In this document: positions 1 through 12,720 of the stretch, piece after piece | How the letters are laid out: every line of letters starts with the position of its first letter | Numbering within the stretch: the first letter of the stretch is position 1 | Assembly: GCF_014650055.1 (NCBI RefSeq) | Contig: NZ_BMUF01000005.1 | Location: 1 to 64,000, forward strand | DNA: 64,000 nt | Origin: Streptomyces malachitofuscus | GTDB taxonomy: Bacteria > Actinomycetota > Actinomycetes > Streptomycetales > Streptomycetaceae | Direction: 5' to 3' | Notes under the pieces: model-generated | What the model was told of the DNA's origin: nothing | Database searches by the model: none | The model's input: only the letters and a program-made list of their open reading frames with translations | Translations under genes and position numbers: made by a program

Positions 1-259
1 CTCCTCCAACCCCGCGGTCCTCGCCTTCCTGCGCGAGTACGAGGACGACCTGGTGCTCTGCGTCCACAACTTCTCACGCTTCTCCCAGCCGACCGAGCTC
101 GACCTGCGCGAGTTCGACGGACGCCATCCGGTCGAGCTGTTCGGCGGGGTGCGCTTCCCGGCCGTAGGCGAGCTGCCGTATCTGCTGACCCTCGGCGGCC
201 ACGGCTTCTACTGGTTCCGGCTCACCCGAGTCGCGTCCCGCATCGGCCGACGACTGTGA
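1..259 (+). CDS. treS: Trehalose synthase (maltose alpha-glucosyltransferase), C-terminal end, partial
   Basis: The window opens inside a reading frame whose last 85 codons are present. The peptide contains VLCVHNFSRFSQPTELDL and ends in FYWFRLTR, the last strands of the C-terminal beta-sandwich of GH13 trehalose synthases, which interconvert maltose and trehalose. The next gene begins 28 bp downstream and encodes maltokinase, followed by a branching enzyme. This is the standard actinobacterial treS-mak-glgB order, in which trehalose is turned into maltose and then maltose-1-phosphate to feed GlgE-dependent alpha-glucan synthesis. The catalytic domain lies upstream of the window, so activity cannot be judged. 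The identification rests on the C-terminal sequence plus context. Confidence 0.85.
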   Translation, partial: SSNPAVLAFLREYEDDLVLCVHNFSRFSQPTELDLREFDGRHPVELFGGVRFPAVGELPYLLTLGGHGFYWFRLTRVASRIGRRL

Positions 260-287
260 GCGTGTGCCGGCGAGAGGAGGCGTCACC

Positions 288-1646
288 ATGACGAAGACCG
301 CATTCCTGCGCCCCCGGAGCGCTCCCGCCGAGCCCATGGAGTCGCTCGCCGGGCTGCTGAGGGAGTGGCTGCCGCTCCAGCGCTGGTTCGCCGGCAAGGA
401 CCGGCCCGTGACCGACCTCGGTGTGCTGTCGATGACGGAGCTGTTCCCGGGCTGTCTGCACGTACTGGTGCACGCCGGTCACGGAGGCGTGCCCGCTCCC
501 GGGGGCGTCACCCCCGCCGGTGACTGCTACCAGCTCCTCCTCGGTGTGCGGGAGCACCCCTCGCCGCGGCTCGGCAAGGCACTCATCGGCCGGGTGCTGG
601 ACGGCAGGCTGGCCGGGCTGACGGTCTACGACGCCCTGCACGATCCGCGCGCCGCCCAGCTGCTCCTGGAACGGCTGCGCCGCCCCGGTACGGAGGGGCC
701 GCTGCGTTTCGACTGCGACGCCCCCCAGGAGGTGCCCGCACGGCTGGTGCCGCGCCTGATGACCGCCGAGCAGTCCAACTCCTCCCTGGTCTACGGCGAC
801 GAGTACATCCTGAAGGTCTTCCGGCGCGTCCAGCCCGGTGTCAATCCGGATCTCGAGGTGCCGGGGGCGCTGGCCCGCCAGGGGTGCCACCGGGTCCCCG
901 CCCCGGTGGCCTGGTTCCGCACCACCCATCCGTTCAAGGCGACGCTCGGCGTGCTCCAGCCGTATCTGCGCAACGCCTCCGACGGCTGGACGCTGGCCCT
1001 CGACGCGCTGGCCTCCGGTGACGACTTCACCGCGCAGGCGCACGCGCTCGGCCGGGCCACGGCGGACGTCCATCTGGCGCTGTCGTCCGCGTTCCCCATC
1101 GGCGTACCGGGGGAGAACGGGCGGACGGCGGCGGCGATGACCGAGCGGCTGACCGCCGCGGCGCACGCCGTGCCCGCGCTCCAGCCGTTCGTGCCGGGTC
1201 TGCGGACCGCCTTCGCCGCGCTGGCCACCTGCGACGCCGGGCCGCCGGCCCAGCGCATCCACGGCGACCTGCACCTGGGGCAGGTGCTGCGGGCGGGGCG
1301 CGAGTGGTTCGTCATCGACTTCGAGGGCGAGCCGTCCCGGCCGCTCGCCGAGCGGCGCAGCGCCCACTCCCCCGTGCGGGACATCGCCGGGATGCTGCGT
1401 TCCTTCGACTACGCGGCCCGGCAGCGCCGCCCCTGGCGCCCGGAGTGGGCGCGGCGCTGCCGGGAGGCCTACTGCGCGGGCTACGCCGCCCGCGCCGGCT
1501 GGGACCCCCGCAAGAAGCACGGCCTGCTCCGCGCCTATGAGACGGACCGGGCCGTGTACGAGGTGCTGTACGAGGCCCGGCACCGACCCGACTGGCTGCC
1601 CGTACCCATGGCGGCGATCGAGCGCCTCGCCGTGAGAGGAGACTGA
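288..1646 (+). CDS. mak: Maltokinase
   Basis: A 452-residue cytoplasmic kinase of the aminoglycoside-phosphotransferase fold that phosphorylates maltose to maltose-1-phosphate with ATP. Near residue 160-180 is [20 protein letters not shown], a nucleotide-binding N-lobe strand with the candidate ATP lysine. Near residue 323-345 is the catalytic loop HGDLHLGQ, followed by the metal-binding VIDFEGEP. Length fits the family. I chose the ATG at 288 over the GTG at 264 because GAGAGGAGG sits at an ideal distance before it and the protein then starts MTKTAFLRP. It lies between treS and glgB in an apparent operon and supplies substrate to the GlgE pathway. glgE itself is not in the window. Confidence 0.93.
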   Translation: MTKTAFLRPRSAPAEPMESLAGLLREWLPLQRWFAGKDRPVTDLGVLSMTELFPGCLHVLVHAGHGGVPAPGGVTPAGDCYQLLLGVREHPSPRLGKALIGRVLDGRLAGLTVYDALHDPRAAQLLLERLRRPGTEGPLRFDCDAPQEVPARLVPRLMTAEQSNSSLVYGDEYILKVFRRVQPGVNPDLEVPGALARQGCHRVPAPVAWFRTTHPFKATLGVLQPYLRNASDGWTLALDALASGDDFTAQAHALGRATADVHLALSSAFPIGVPGENGRTAAAMTERLTAAAHAVPALQPFVPGLRTAFAALATCDAGPPAQRIHGDLHLGQVLRAGREWFVIDFEGEPSRPLAERRSAHSPVRDIAGMLRSFDYAARQRRPWRPEWARRCREAYCAGYAARAGWDPRKKHGLLRAYETDRAVYEVLYEARHRPDWLPVPMAAIERLAVRGD

Positions 1647-1650
1647 AGCC

Positions 1651-3876
1651 GTGGCCCTGCATGACACCCCGCTTCCCGAATCGGCCGGGCCCGTCCCGTC
1701 CGCCCCCGCGGCCCCGGGGGCCGCGCCCGCCCTGGACCCGGCCGACCGGGGACGCCTGCTGGCGGGCGCCCACCACGATCCGCACGCGCTGCTCGGCGCC
1801 CATCCGGTGCCCGGCGGGATCGCCTTCCGGGCACTGCGCCCCTTCGCACGCGAGGTGGGCGTGATCGTCGACGGCGAGCGCACGCCGCTCGTCTCGGAGG
1901 GCGACGGCCTCTTCTCCGGGGTCCTGCCGCTGGACACGATTCCCGCCTACACCCTGACGGTGGCCTACGAGGACGACGAGGCGGTCGAGACACACGACCC
2001 GTACCGGTTCCTGCCCGCGCTCGGCGAGTTCGACCTGCATCTGATCGGTGAGGGCCGGCACGAGGAGCTGTGGACCGCCCTCGGCGCGCACCCGATGACG
2101 CACCAGGGCGTCACCGGCACCCGCTTCACGGTGTGGGCGCCCAACGCGCAAGGGGTGCGGGTCGCCACGGAGTTCACCCACTGGGACGGCACGGCGTTCC
2201 CCATGCGTTCGCTCGGCTCGTCGGGCGTGTGGGAGCTGTTCCTGCCGGACGTCGGCGAGGGCACCCGCTACAAGTTCGAGATCCACTCGCGCTACGGCCA
2301 CCGCTTCCTCAAGGCGGACCCGATGGCGCGGCGCACGGAGGCCCCTCCGAACACGGCGTCCGTGGTGACCGCGTCGCACTACGAGTGGGGCGACGCCGAC
2401 TGGTTCGCACGGCGGGCCGGGACGCCCGTGCACGAGGCGCCGTTCTCGGTGTACGAGGTCCATCTGCCGTCCTGGCGGCCGGGGCTGACGTACCGCGAAC
2501 TCGCCGAGGAGCTCCCGGCGTACGTCAAGGACCTCGGCTTCACCCACGTCGAGCTGATGCCGGTTGCCGAGCACCCCTTCGGACCGTCCTGGGGCTACCA
2601 GGTCACCGGCTTCTACGCGCCGACCGCACGGCTGGGCACCCCGGACGACTTCAAGTACCTGATCGACGCGCTGCACCGGGCCGGCATCGGCGTGATCATG
2701 GACTGGGTGCCGGCGCACTTCCCGAAGGACGACTGGGCGCTGGCCCGGTTCGACGGCGACCCGCTGTACGAGCCCGGGGACTCCCGGCGCGCGGAACACC
2801 CCGACTGGGGGACGTACACCTTCGACTTCGCCCGTACGGAGGTGCGCAACTTCCTGGTCGCGAACGCCGTGTACTGGTGCCAGGAGTTCCACATCGACGG
2901 GCTGCGGGTGGACGCCGTGGCCTCCATGCTCTACCTCGACTACTCGCGCGAGGACGGCGGCTGGGAGCCGAACGCCTACGGCGGCCGGGAGGACCTGGCG
3001 GCGATGGCGTTCCTGCAGGAGATGAACGCCACCGTGTACCGGCGCTGCCCCGGGGTGGTGACCATCGCGGAGGAGTCCACGGCCTGGGGCGGGGTGACCC
3101 GGCCGACCGACACCGGCGGCCTCGGGTTCGGGCTGAAGTGGAACATGGGCTGGATGCACGACTCGCTGGAGTACGTCTCCCACGAGCCGGTGCACCGCAA
3201 GTACCACCACCACGAGATGACGTTCGCGATGGTGTACGCCTACAGCGAGAACTACGTGCTGCCCATCTCCCACGACGAGGTGGTGCACGGCAAGCAGGCG
3301 CTGGTGTCGAAGATGCCGGGCGACTGGTGGCAGCGGCGCGCCAACGTCCGCGCCTACCTCGCTTTCATGTGGGCCCACCCCGGCAAGCAACTGCTGTTCA
3401 TGGGACAGGAGTTCGCCCAGGGTGCGGAGTGGTCCGAGAAGCAGGGCCCGGAGTGGTGGCTGCTCGACGACGGCTACCACTCCGCGGGCGACCACCGGGG
3501 CATCCAGGACCTGGTCCGCGATCTCAACGCCCGCTACCGGGCGACCCCGGCCCTGTGGCAGCGCGACACCGACCCGTCCGGCTTCCGGTGGGTGTCGGTC
3601 GACGCCGCCGACGACAACGTCTTCGCGTTCCTGCGCTACGACACGGAGGGCCGGCCGCTGCTCGCGGTGTCGAACTTCTCCCCGGTGGTCCGGCACGACT
3701 ACCTTCTCGGCACCGGCGACGAGGTGATCGCCTGGCAGGAGGTCCTCAACACCGACGCCGCCCGCTACGGCGGCGGAGGCGTCACCGCCCCTGACCCGGT
3801 CAAGCCCGAGGACGGCTGCATCCGGCTCACGCTGCCGCCGCTCGCGACGGTCTGGCTGGCACCCGTTCCCCTGTGA
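1651..3876 (+). CDS. glgB: 1,4-alpha-glucan branching enzyme
   Basis: A 741-residue GH13 enzyme that introduces alpha-1,6 branches into alpha-glucan. The N-terminal ~210 residues carry two beta-sandwich modules (CBM48-like, including [15 protein letters not shown]). The TIM barrel shows the nucleophile in [12 protein letters not shown] (Asp near 421), the acid/base in TIAEEST (Glu near 473) and SHDEVVHGK near 541-549. The GTG start follows GAGAGGAGA and lies 4 bp after the mak stop, so translation is probably coupled. Streptomyces often have two glgB copies tied to different developmental phases. The maltokinase neighbour makes this the GlgE-pathway copy. Residues typical of an active enzyme are all present. 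Confidence 0.96.
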   Translation: MALHDTPLPESAGPVPSAPAAPGAAPALDPADRGRLLAGAHHDPHALLGAHPVPGGIAFRALRPFAREVGVIVDGERTPLVSEGDGLFSGVLPLDTIPAYTLTVAYEDDEAVETHDPYRFLPALGEFDLHLIGEGRHEELWTALGAHPMTHQGVTGTRFTVWAPNAQGVRVATEFTHWDGTAFPMRSLGSSGVWELFLPDVGEGTRYKFEIHSRYGHRFLKADPMARRTEAPPNTASVVTASHYEWGDADWFARRAGTPVHEAPFSVYEVHLPSWRPGLTYRELAEELPAYVKDLGFTHVELMPVAEHPFGPSWGYQVTGFYAPTARLGTPDDFKYLIDALHRAGIGVIMDWVPAHFPKDDWALARFDGDPLYEPGDSRRAEHPDWGTYTFDFARTEVRNFLVANAVYWCQEFHIDGLRVDAVASMLYLDYSREDGGWEPNAYGGREDLAAMAFLQEMNATVYRRCPGVVTIAEESTAWGGVTRPTDTGGLGFGLKWNMGWMHDSLEYVSHEPVHRKYHHHEMTFAMVYAYSENYVLPISHDEVVHGKQALVSKMPGDWWQRRANVRAYLAFMWAHPGKQLLFMGQEFAQGAEWSEKQGPEWWLLDDGYHSAGDHRGIQDLVRDLNARYRATPALWQRDTDPSGFRWVSVDAADDNVFAFLRYDTEGRPLLAVSNFSPVVRHDYLLGTGDEVIAWQEVLNTDAARYGGGGVTAPDPVKPEDGCIRLTLPPLATVWLAPVPL

Positions 3877-3985
3877 GGCACGGCGACGGCGCCAGGTGTC
3901 CCGGGCCCTTGGCGGGGCATTCGGGGTGCGTACGGCCGAGGGTCTCTCGGCGTCGTCGCGGCAGTCGCAGAAGGGCGAGCATCAC

Positions 3986-5074
3986 GTGCGCACGGTGGGT
4001 GTGGAGGAGGAACTCCTCCTGGTCGATCCGGAGACGGGGGAACCGCGGGCGATGTCCGCGGCGGTACTGGCCCGGGCCGAACGGGACGGCGGGGAGCAGG
4101 ACGTCTTCGAGAAGGAACTGCACGAGCAGATGCTGGAGTTCGCCACGCATCCGCAGTCGTCCATGGAGAGCCTGAGCGCGGAGATCGCCCGCTGCCGCAA
4201 GGAGGCGGCCGACCACGCCGGGGAGATCGGTTGCACCGTCGCCGCGCTGGCCACGTCACCGCTGCCGGTCAGCCCGTCGATCGGTGTCAATCGGCGGTAC
4301 CAGTGGATGGAGGAGCAGTACGGCATCGCGACCCGCGAGCAGCTCGTCATGGGCTGCCACGTCCATGTGTCCGTGGAGTCGGACGAGGAGGGCGTGGGCG
4401 TCGTGGACCGGCTGCGGCCCTGGCTTCCGGTGCTGGCGGCTCTCAGCGCGAACTCGCCGTTCTGGCAGGGCAAGGAGACGGGGTACAACAGCTACCGCAG
4501 CCGCGTCTGGCAGCGCTGGCCGTCCGCGGGCCCGACGGAGATCTTCGGCTCGGCCGAGCGCTATCACCGGCAGGTCGCCGACATGGTCTCCACCGGCGTC
4601 ATCCTCGACGAGGGCATGGTCTACTTCGACGCCCGGCTGTCCCAGCGTTATCCGACCGTGGAGATCCGGGTCTCGGACGTCTGCCTGCACGCGGAGACCG
4701 CGGGGCTGATCGCCACCCTCGCCCGCGGGCTGGTGGAGACGGCGGCGCGCGAGTGGCGGGCGGACCTGCAGCCGCTGGACCCCGGTGTCAGTCTGCTGCG
4801 GCTGGCGGCGTGGCAGGCGGCCCGCTCGGGTCTGACGAGTGAGCTGCTGCATCCGCGGACGATGCGGCGGATGCCCGCCGAGACGGTCCTGAACGGCCTG
4901 CTCGACCATGTCGCCGAGGCGCTGGAGTCCTACGGCGACCTGGAGCGGGCCCGCGAGGGCTGCGCGCGGCTGCTGCGCGACGGCAACGGCGCGCAGGTGC
5001 AGCGGGATCTGATGCGGCGCACGGACAACCTGAGGTCTGTCGTCACGGAGTGCGTACGGCACACCCAGGCGTAG
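3986..5074 (+). CDS. Carboxylate-amine ligase, YbdK / glutamate-cysteine ligase family 2
   Basis: A 362-residue ATP-dependent ligase of the GCS2 family. The protein begins with VGVEEELLLVDPETGEPR, containing the acidic metal-binding EEE, and has MGCHVHVSVES near residue 121, the conserved HVHV strand that binds the carboxylate substrate. YbdK-type proteins show weak gamma-glutamyl-cysteine ligase activity and their true substrates are mostly unknown. The GTG at 3986 is chosen because AAGGGCGAG precedes it and the conserved core begins three residues later; an upstream in-frame start at 3896 would add 30 non-conserved residues. It follows glgB by 109 bp and ends 12 bp before the stop of a convergent small gene. 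Confidence 0.88.
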   Translation: MRTVGVEEELLLVDPETGEPRAMSAAVLARAERDGGEQDVFEKELHEQMLEFATHPQSSMESLSAEIARCRKEAADHAGEIGCTVAALATSPLPVSPSIGVNRRYQWMEEQYGIATREQLVMGCHVHVSVESDEEGVGVVDRLRPWLPVLAALSANSPFWQGKETGYNSYRSRVWQRWPSAGPTEIFGSAERYHRQVADMVSTGVILDEGMVYFDARLSQRYPTVEIRVSDVCLHAETAGLIATLARGLVETAAREWRADLQPLDPGVSLLRLAAWQAARSGLTSELLHPRTMRRMPAETVLNGLLDHVAEALESYGDLERAREGCARLLRDGNGAQVQRDLMRRTDNLRSVVTECVRHTQA

Positions 5075-5085
5075 CGGGTGGTGGG

Positions 5086-5319
5086 TCAGAGGATCAGGAT
5101 CAGGGCGTAGACCAGGAAGAACGCCGCGATCAGGACCACCAGGACGAGGATCGCGGCCAGCGGGCCCTTGGCCCAGCCCTTGGTCGGGTTGTGCGTCTCG
5201 AGGGGCCCGGCCTCGGGCATGCTGCTCTCCGCGGGCGGGGTCTCGCCCGGGGGTACGCCGCCGCCCGGTTCGAGGCCGGTGCTGCGTTCCGGTTCGGGAT
5301 CTGGGTTGACGTAGGTCAT
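5086..5319 (-). CDS. Small membrane protein, DUF6480-like
   Basis: A 77-residue protein with a proline/glutamate-rich N-terminus starting MTYVNPDPEP, then a turn HNPTKGWAKGP, then one strongly hydrophobic C-terminal helix (about residues 52-76) rich in Val, Ile and Leu. This layout matches a small actinobacterial family (DUF6480) with no known role. A positive cluster before the helix suggests the N-terminus stays in the cytoplasm. An upstream in-frame ATG would add about eleven residues beginning MISADSG. It is convergent with the YbdK-like ligase. Confidence 0.7.
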   Translation of the reverse strand: MTYVNPDPEPERSTGLEPGGGVPPGETPPAESSMPEAGPLETHNPTKGWAKGPLAAILVLVVLIAAFFLVYALILIL

Positions 5320-5472
5320 GGGGTCCGGGTCCCCCGAATCCGCCGAGATCATCAGTGCGGACACACTTGTCGCGATCCCGGCGCGGGGGAGGTCCGGCTC
5401 GGCTACATTCAGGCACCGCCGATGACCGTCCTCACCGGCCGAGTCACACCCCGTACATGTCAGGAGCAGTGC

Positions 5473-7377
5473 ATGCGCGACCTCGCTCTCGCTCCCCCGT
5501 CCGCCTCGCCCCTGACCGGCGGCCTCGCCGACAGCCTCTTCGCGACGGCGGACGAGAGCCCGACCCTGCCGATGCTCGCCCACCGTGCCGGTCCCGACTC
5601 CTCCACCTGGGAGGAGATCACCGCCGTGGAGTTCCGCGACAAGGTCGTCGGCCTGGGCAAGGGACTGATCTCGTCCGGGATCTCGCCGGGCGCGCGAGTG
5701 GCGATCATGGCACGCACCCGTCATGAGTGGACCCTCCTGTGCCACGCCCTGTGGACGGTGGGCGCGGAGGTCGTCCCGATCTATCCGACCGCCTCGCGCG
5801 AGCAGGTGGAGTGGATCCTGCGCGACTCCGGCTGTGTCGCCGTGCTGGTGGAGGACGAGCAGAGTGTGATGACCGTGGGATCCGTGTGCGCGGCGCTGCC
5901 CCGGCTGCGGCACGTGTGGCAGCTCGACTCGGGTGCGCTGGACCAGCTGGTGGCGCGCGGCGAGTTCATTCCGCCGGCCACGGTCGACTCGATGCGGCGG
6001 ATCGTGCTGCCGGACTCCACGGCCGTGATCGCCTATACGTCCGGCACCTCGGGTCACCCCCTGGGCTGCGCGCTGAGCCACCGCGGGCTGGCCTTCATCT
6101 GCGACACCCTGCTGGAGGGCTGGGGCCACACCGCGGCGCCGCCCGGGGAGCGCGGTGCCGTTCTCGCCTTCCTGCCGTTCTCGCACGTCTACGGTCTGAT
6201 GATCCAGAGCCTGTGCGTCCGCGGCGGACTGCTGATGGGGCACGAGCCCGATCTCGGCGCGCAGTCGCTGGCCTCGGCGATGCGCACCTTCCGGCCCACC
6301 TATCTGTACGCGGTGCCGTCGCTGCTGGAGAAGATCTACAAGAACTTCCTGCGCGCGGCGCAGCACCACGGCCGCGGCGCTCTGTTCGAACGGGCCGCCG
6401 ACACGGCCCGGGACTTCGCCGCCGCGGTGGAGCGGCAGCGGCTGGGGCGCGGCTCCGGGCCGGGCTTCGACCTGCGGCTGCAGCACGCCCTGTACGAGCG
6501 CACCGTGTACCGCAAGCTGCGCGCGGCGCTCGGCGGCCGGGTGCAGCGGGGCACGTCCGGCGGATCACCGCTCGCTCGCGATCTCTCCCTGTTCTACGAG
6601 GGGATCGGCATCTACGTGCACGACGGCTACGGCCTCACCGAGACCAGCGGCGGGGTGACGATGCAGCCGTTCGGCCGGGAGAAGTCCGGCACCGTGGGAC
6701 AGGCGCTGCCGGGTACCGAGATCCGGGTGGCCGACGACGGGGAGATCCTGGTGCGCGGGCCGTCGGTGTTCCAGGGCTATGTGGGCGACGAGGCCGCCAC
6801 CCGGGCCGCGCTGCGCGGCGGCTGGCTGGCCACGGGGGATCTGGGGGAGCTGGACTCCGAGGGCTACCTCACGATCACCGGCCGCAAGAAGGACATCATC
6901 ATCACCAGCAGCGGCAAGAGCGTGGCGCCGGCGGCCCTGGAGCAGCGGCTGCGGATGCATCCGCTGGTGCACCAGGCCGTCGTCGTGGGGGACAACCGGC
7001 CGTGTGTGGGGGCCCTGATCACGCTGGACCCGGATTTCCTGGCCGACTGGCGGGCGGCACTGTCCCTGCCGGGCGACGCGCCGGCCCGTGAGGCGCGGGA
7101 GGAGAACGCGCTGCGTGAGGAGATCGCACGGGCGGTCGCGGCGGCCAACAGCAGTGTGTCGCGCTCGGAGTCGATCCGGGTGTTCCGGGTGCTGCCCGAG
7201 CCGTTCGACGTGACCAACGGTCTGCTGACGCCCTCGATGAAGCTGCGCCGGGACGAGATAGTGCGCCGCTACGCGCTGGAGATCGACGCGATGTACCAGT
7301 CGCGGACGCGTCCGGGACGGACCCCGGCCCCCGACGACTCCGCGGGCTGGGACGACTCCGACAACGTGTTCCGCTGA
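5473..7377 (+). CDS. AMP-dependent synthetase / long-chain fatty acid-CoA ligase (FadD15-like)
   Basis: A 634-residue ANL-superfamily enzyme that would activate a carboxylic acid as an acyl-adenylate and transfer it to CoA. Visible motifs: the phosphate-binding loop YTSGTSGHPLGCALSH near residue 188, the adenylate motif GYGLTETSGG near 386, TGDLGELDSEGYLTITGRKKD near 455, and the hinge region after it. The C-terminal swivel domain is present, but the very end is Asp-rich (DDSAGWDDSDNVF). The ATG at 5473 is preceded by AGGAG. The closest type is the long-chain acyl-CoA synthetase FadD15/FAA1 clade, but substrate cannot be read from sequence. It stands alone. Confidence 0.9.
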   Translation: MRDLALAPPSASPLTGGLADSLFATADESPTLPMLAHRAGPDSSTWEEITAVEFRDKVVGLGKGLISSGISPGARVAIMARTRHEWTLLCHALWTVGAEVVPIYPTASREQVEWILRDSGCVAVLVEDEQSVMTVGSVCAALPRLRHVWQLDSGALDQLVARGEFIPPATVDSMRRIVLPDSTAVIAYTSGTSGHPLGCALSHRGLAFICDTLLEGWGHTAAPPGERGAVLAFLPFSHVYGLMIQSLCVRGGLLMGHEPDLGAQSLASAMRTFRPTYLYAVPSLLEKIYKNFLRAAQHHGRGALFERAADTARDFAAAVERQRLGRGSGPGFDLRLQHALYERTVYRKLRAALGGRVQRGTSGGSPLARDLSLFYEGIGIYVHDGYGLTETSGGVTMQPFGREKSGTVGQALPGTEIRVADDGEILVRGPSVFQGYVGDEAATRAALRGGWLATGDLGELDSEGYLTITGRKKDIIITSSGKSVAPAALEQRLRMHPLVHQAVVVGDNRPCVGALITLDPDFLADWRAALSLPGDAPAREAREENALREEIARAVAAANSSVSRSESIRVFRVLPEPFDVTNGLLTPSMKLRRDEIVRRYALEIDAMYQSRTRPGRTPAPDDSAGWDDSDNVFR

Positions 7378-7407
7378 GCTTCGAAGGCGTCCGCCGGCCG
7401 ATGGCGG

Positions 7408-7433
7408 GTTTGTCGGCGACCACGCCCGGGCAT
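7408..7433 (+). promoter_or_regulatory. Possible SigB-type promoter before ATPase gene (one mismatch)
   Basis: GTTT, a 16-base spacer and GGGCAT resemble the Streptomyces stress-sigma consensus GNNT-N14-16-GGGTAC/T with one mismatch in the -10 element. It lies 95 bp before the ATP-binding protein gene at 7529. Weaker than the exact matches elsewhere in the window. Confidence 0.35.
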
Positions 7434-7528
7434 GCGGGCGCGTAGGCTCCGGCCTCACGGGAACCCACAGACCGAAAGGACTCAAGGACGCGAACGACCG
7501 CCCCGGCGTACGGGGCCTGGAAGGCGAG

Positions 7529-7963
7529 ATGGCACCCGAGCCGCGTAGGGACAGGACACTGGCCGGCGAGGAGATCACGAGTCGCATCGCCAGCTTCCCG
7601 GGGGAGCTGCACGATGTGACGGACGCACGTCTGGTCGCGGAGGAGTTCCTCTTCGACCTGGCCCGTGTGTCGGCGCCGTCGGCTCCCGAGCACTGGGACG
7701 ACATCCTGCTGGTGGTCACGGAACTGGCCGCGAACGCGGTCCAGTACGCGCCCGGTCCCTTCCAGATGCGTCTGCGCAGGACCTTCGACGGGGTGCACGT
7801 GGTCATGCACGACACCAGCACCACCGAGCCCTCCCCGCGGCCCTTCCACCCGAACAGCGGGGGCGGCGGGATCGGCTGGCATCTGATCCACACGCTGTGC
7901 GACCAGGTCAGCGTCGTCGGCGGCGACCACGGCAAGGACATCCACGTCTTCCTGCCGTGGTGA
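7529..7963 (+). CDS. Anti-sigma-regulatory-type ATP-binding protein (HATPase_c_2)
   Basis: A 144-residue single-domain GHKL ATPase of the RsbW/SpoIIAB-like group. The N box is VTELAANAVQYAP (residues 63-75), DTSTTEPSPRP occupies the position of the G1 loop in degenerate form, and GGGGIGWHLI supplies the ATP-lid region. Such proteins bind a sigma factor or a STAS antagonist and phosphorylate the latter. Streptomyces encode dozens, many orphan, so the partner is unknown. It is a single gene near a large partner-switching block, and a possible stress-sigma promoter lies upstream, which makes a role in that network plausible. Confidence 0.85.
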   Translation: MAPEPRRDRTLAGEEITSRIASFPGELHDVTDARLVAEEFLFDLARVSAPSAPEHWDDILLVVTELAANAVQYAPGPFQMRLRRTFDGVHVVMHDTSTTEPSPRPFHPNSGGGGIGWHLIHTLCDQVSVVGGDHGKDIHVFLPW

Positions 7964-8006
7964 GCCGCGGTCACCCGGGGGCGGCCGCCCGGTCCGGCGG
8001 CCGGTC

Positions 8007-8381
8007 TCACCCCGTGGGGTCCTCGCGGGACGGCAGCCCCCGGTAGTAGTCGCCGACGGCGCCGAGATAGTCGGGGTCCATGGTCTCGCTGTCGGTCCGG
8101 AACCGGGGCGCCGCCTTCACCTCGGCCCGCGTGCAGGACACGGTCACCCTCCGCTCCCCCGCGTGCACTTCGGTGACGACGCCGACCGGGACGAGGAGGC
8201 TGCGGCCGAACACCCATACGCCGGTGTCGACGACGAGGTGCCGCATGCCGTGGTGGTCGGCCTGACGGTCCACATGACCGATGGTGCCGTCGCTCGCGGC
8301 GACGGTGTAGTCCGTCAGGTCCCGCTCCAATGCCTCTCTCAGGCCCGGCGCGTACGACCAGATGCTGTAGGTGGACACCAC
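8007..8381 (-). CDS. PRC-barrel domain protein
   Basis: A 124-residue protein. The core (YTVAASDGTIGHVDRQ, then HLVVDTGVWVFGRSLLVPVG and ERRVTVSCTRAEVKAAP) is a PRC-barrel, the fold of the photosynthetic reaction-centre H subunit and RimM, used in bacteria as a small protein-interaction or stress module. The GTG at 8381 is preceded by AGGGGAGG at good spacing; an adjacent GTG at 8378 is equally possible. Longer upstream frames lack conservation. Two exact stress-sigma promoter matches lie 73 and 164 bp upstream on the same strand, so it is likely a general-stress gene. It is divergent from the hybrid histidine kinase. Confidence 0.82.
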   Translation of the reverse strand: MVSTYSIWSYAPGLREALERDLTDYTVAASDGTIGHVDRQADHHGMRHLVVDTGVWVFGRSLLVPVGVVTEVHAGERRVTVSCTRAEVKAAPRFRTDSETMDPDYLGAVGDYYRGLPSREDPTG

Positions 8382-8453
8382 TCGCTGCCTCCCCTGTGGA
8401 CGTCTGCTGCGCGGAGCGGGCGGCGTCGGCTCCCGCCCGCTCCACAGCAGCAA

Positions 8454-8478
8454 ATACCCGGCGGGCGCTCGTGCATTC
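8454..8478 (-). promoter_or_regulatory. SigB-type promoter P1 of PRC-barrel gene
   Basis: Read on the minus strand: GAAT, a 15-base spacer, GGGTAT. This is an exact fit to the Streptomyces SigB-family consensus GNNT-N14-16-GGGTAC/T, 73 bp upstream of the GTG start. Confidence 0.7.
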
Positions 8479-8544
8479 GAAAGGTACGGGCCGGAAACCA
8501 CGCGCTTTCGGACCGTGCCTCCCGGCATCGCTAAATCCTGTCAA

Positions 8545-8569
8545 GTACCCGCGGAACGCGAAGGTATGC
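8545..8569 (-). promoter_or_regulatory. SigB-type promoter P2 of PRC-barrel gene
   Basis: Read on the minus strand: GCAT, a 15-base spacer, GGGTAC. This is an exact consensus match and has the same two half-sites and spacing as the boxes at 15133 and 63168. It lies 164 bp upstream of the PRC-barrel start. Confidence 0.65.
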
Positions 8570-8721
8570 ACCTCGGCCGGCATTCTCTCCGGCCCGGTTT
8601 CGGGGGCGGGCTCACGCTTTGTTCCGCACCCGTCACGTGGGTTAGCCTTCGGCGTATTTCTCATCGCGCACATCCGTGAACTGCGGAAACGCGCACTGAC
8701 TCTGCCGGAACGAGGGTGCGC

Positions 8722-12716
<3,995 letters not shown>

Positions 12717-12720
<4 letters not shown>

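Larger units (their letters stand above)
8382..8721. other. Divergent intergenic region between PRC-barrel gene and hybrid kinase
   Basis: This 340-bp gap holds two minus-strand SigB-type promoters listed separately. I see no convincing gene in it, and no clear promoter for the rightward kinase gene beyond its ribosome-binding site (GGAACGAGGG). Confidence 0.6.
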
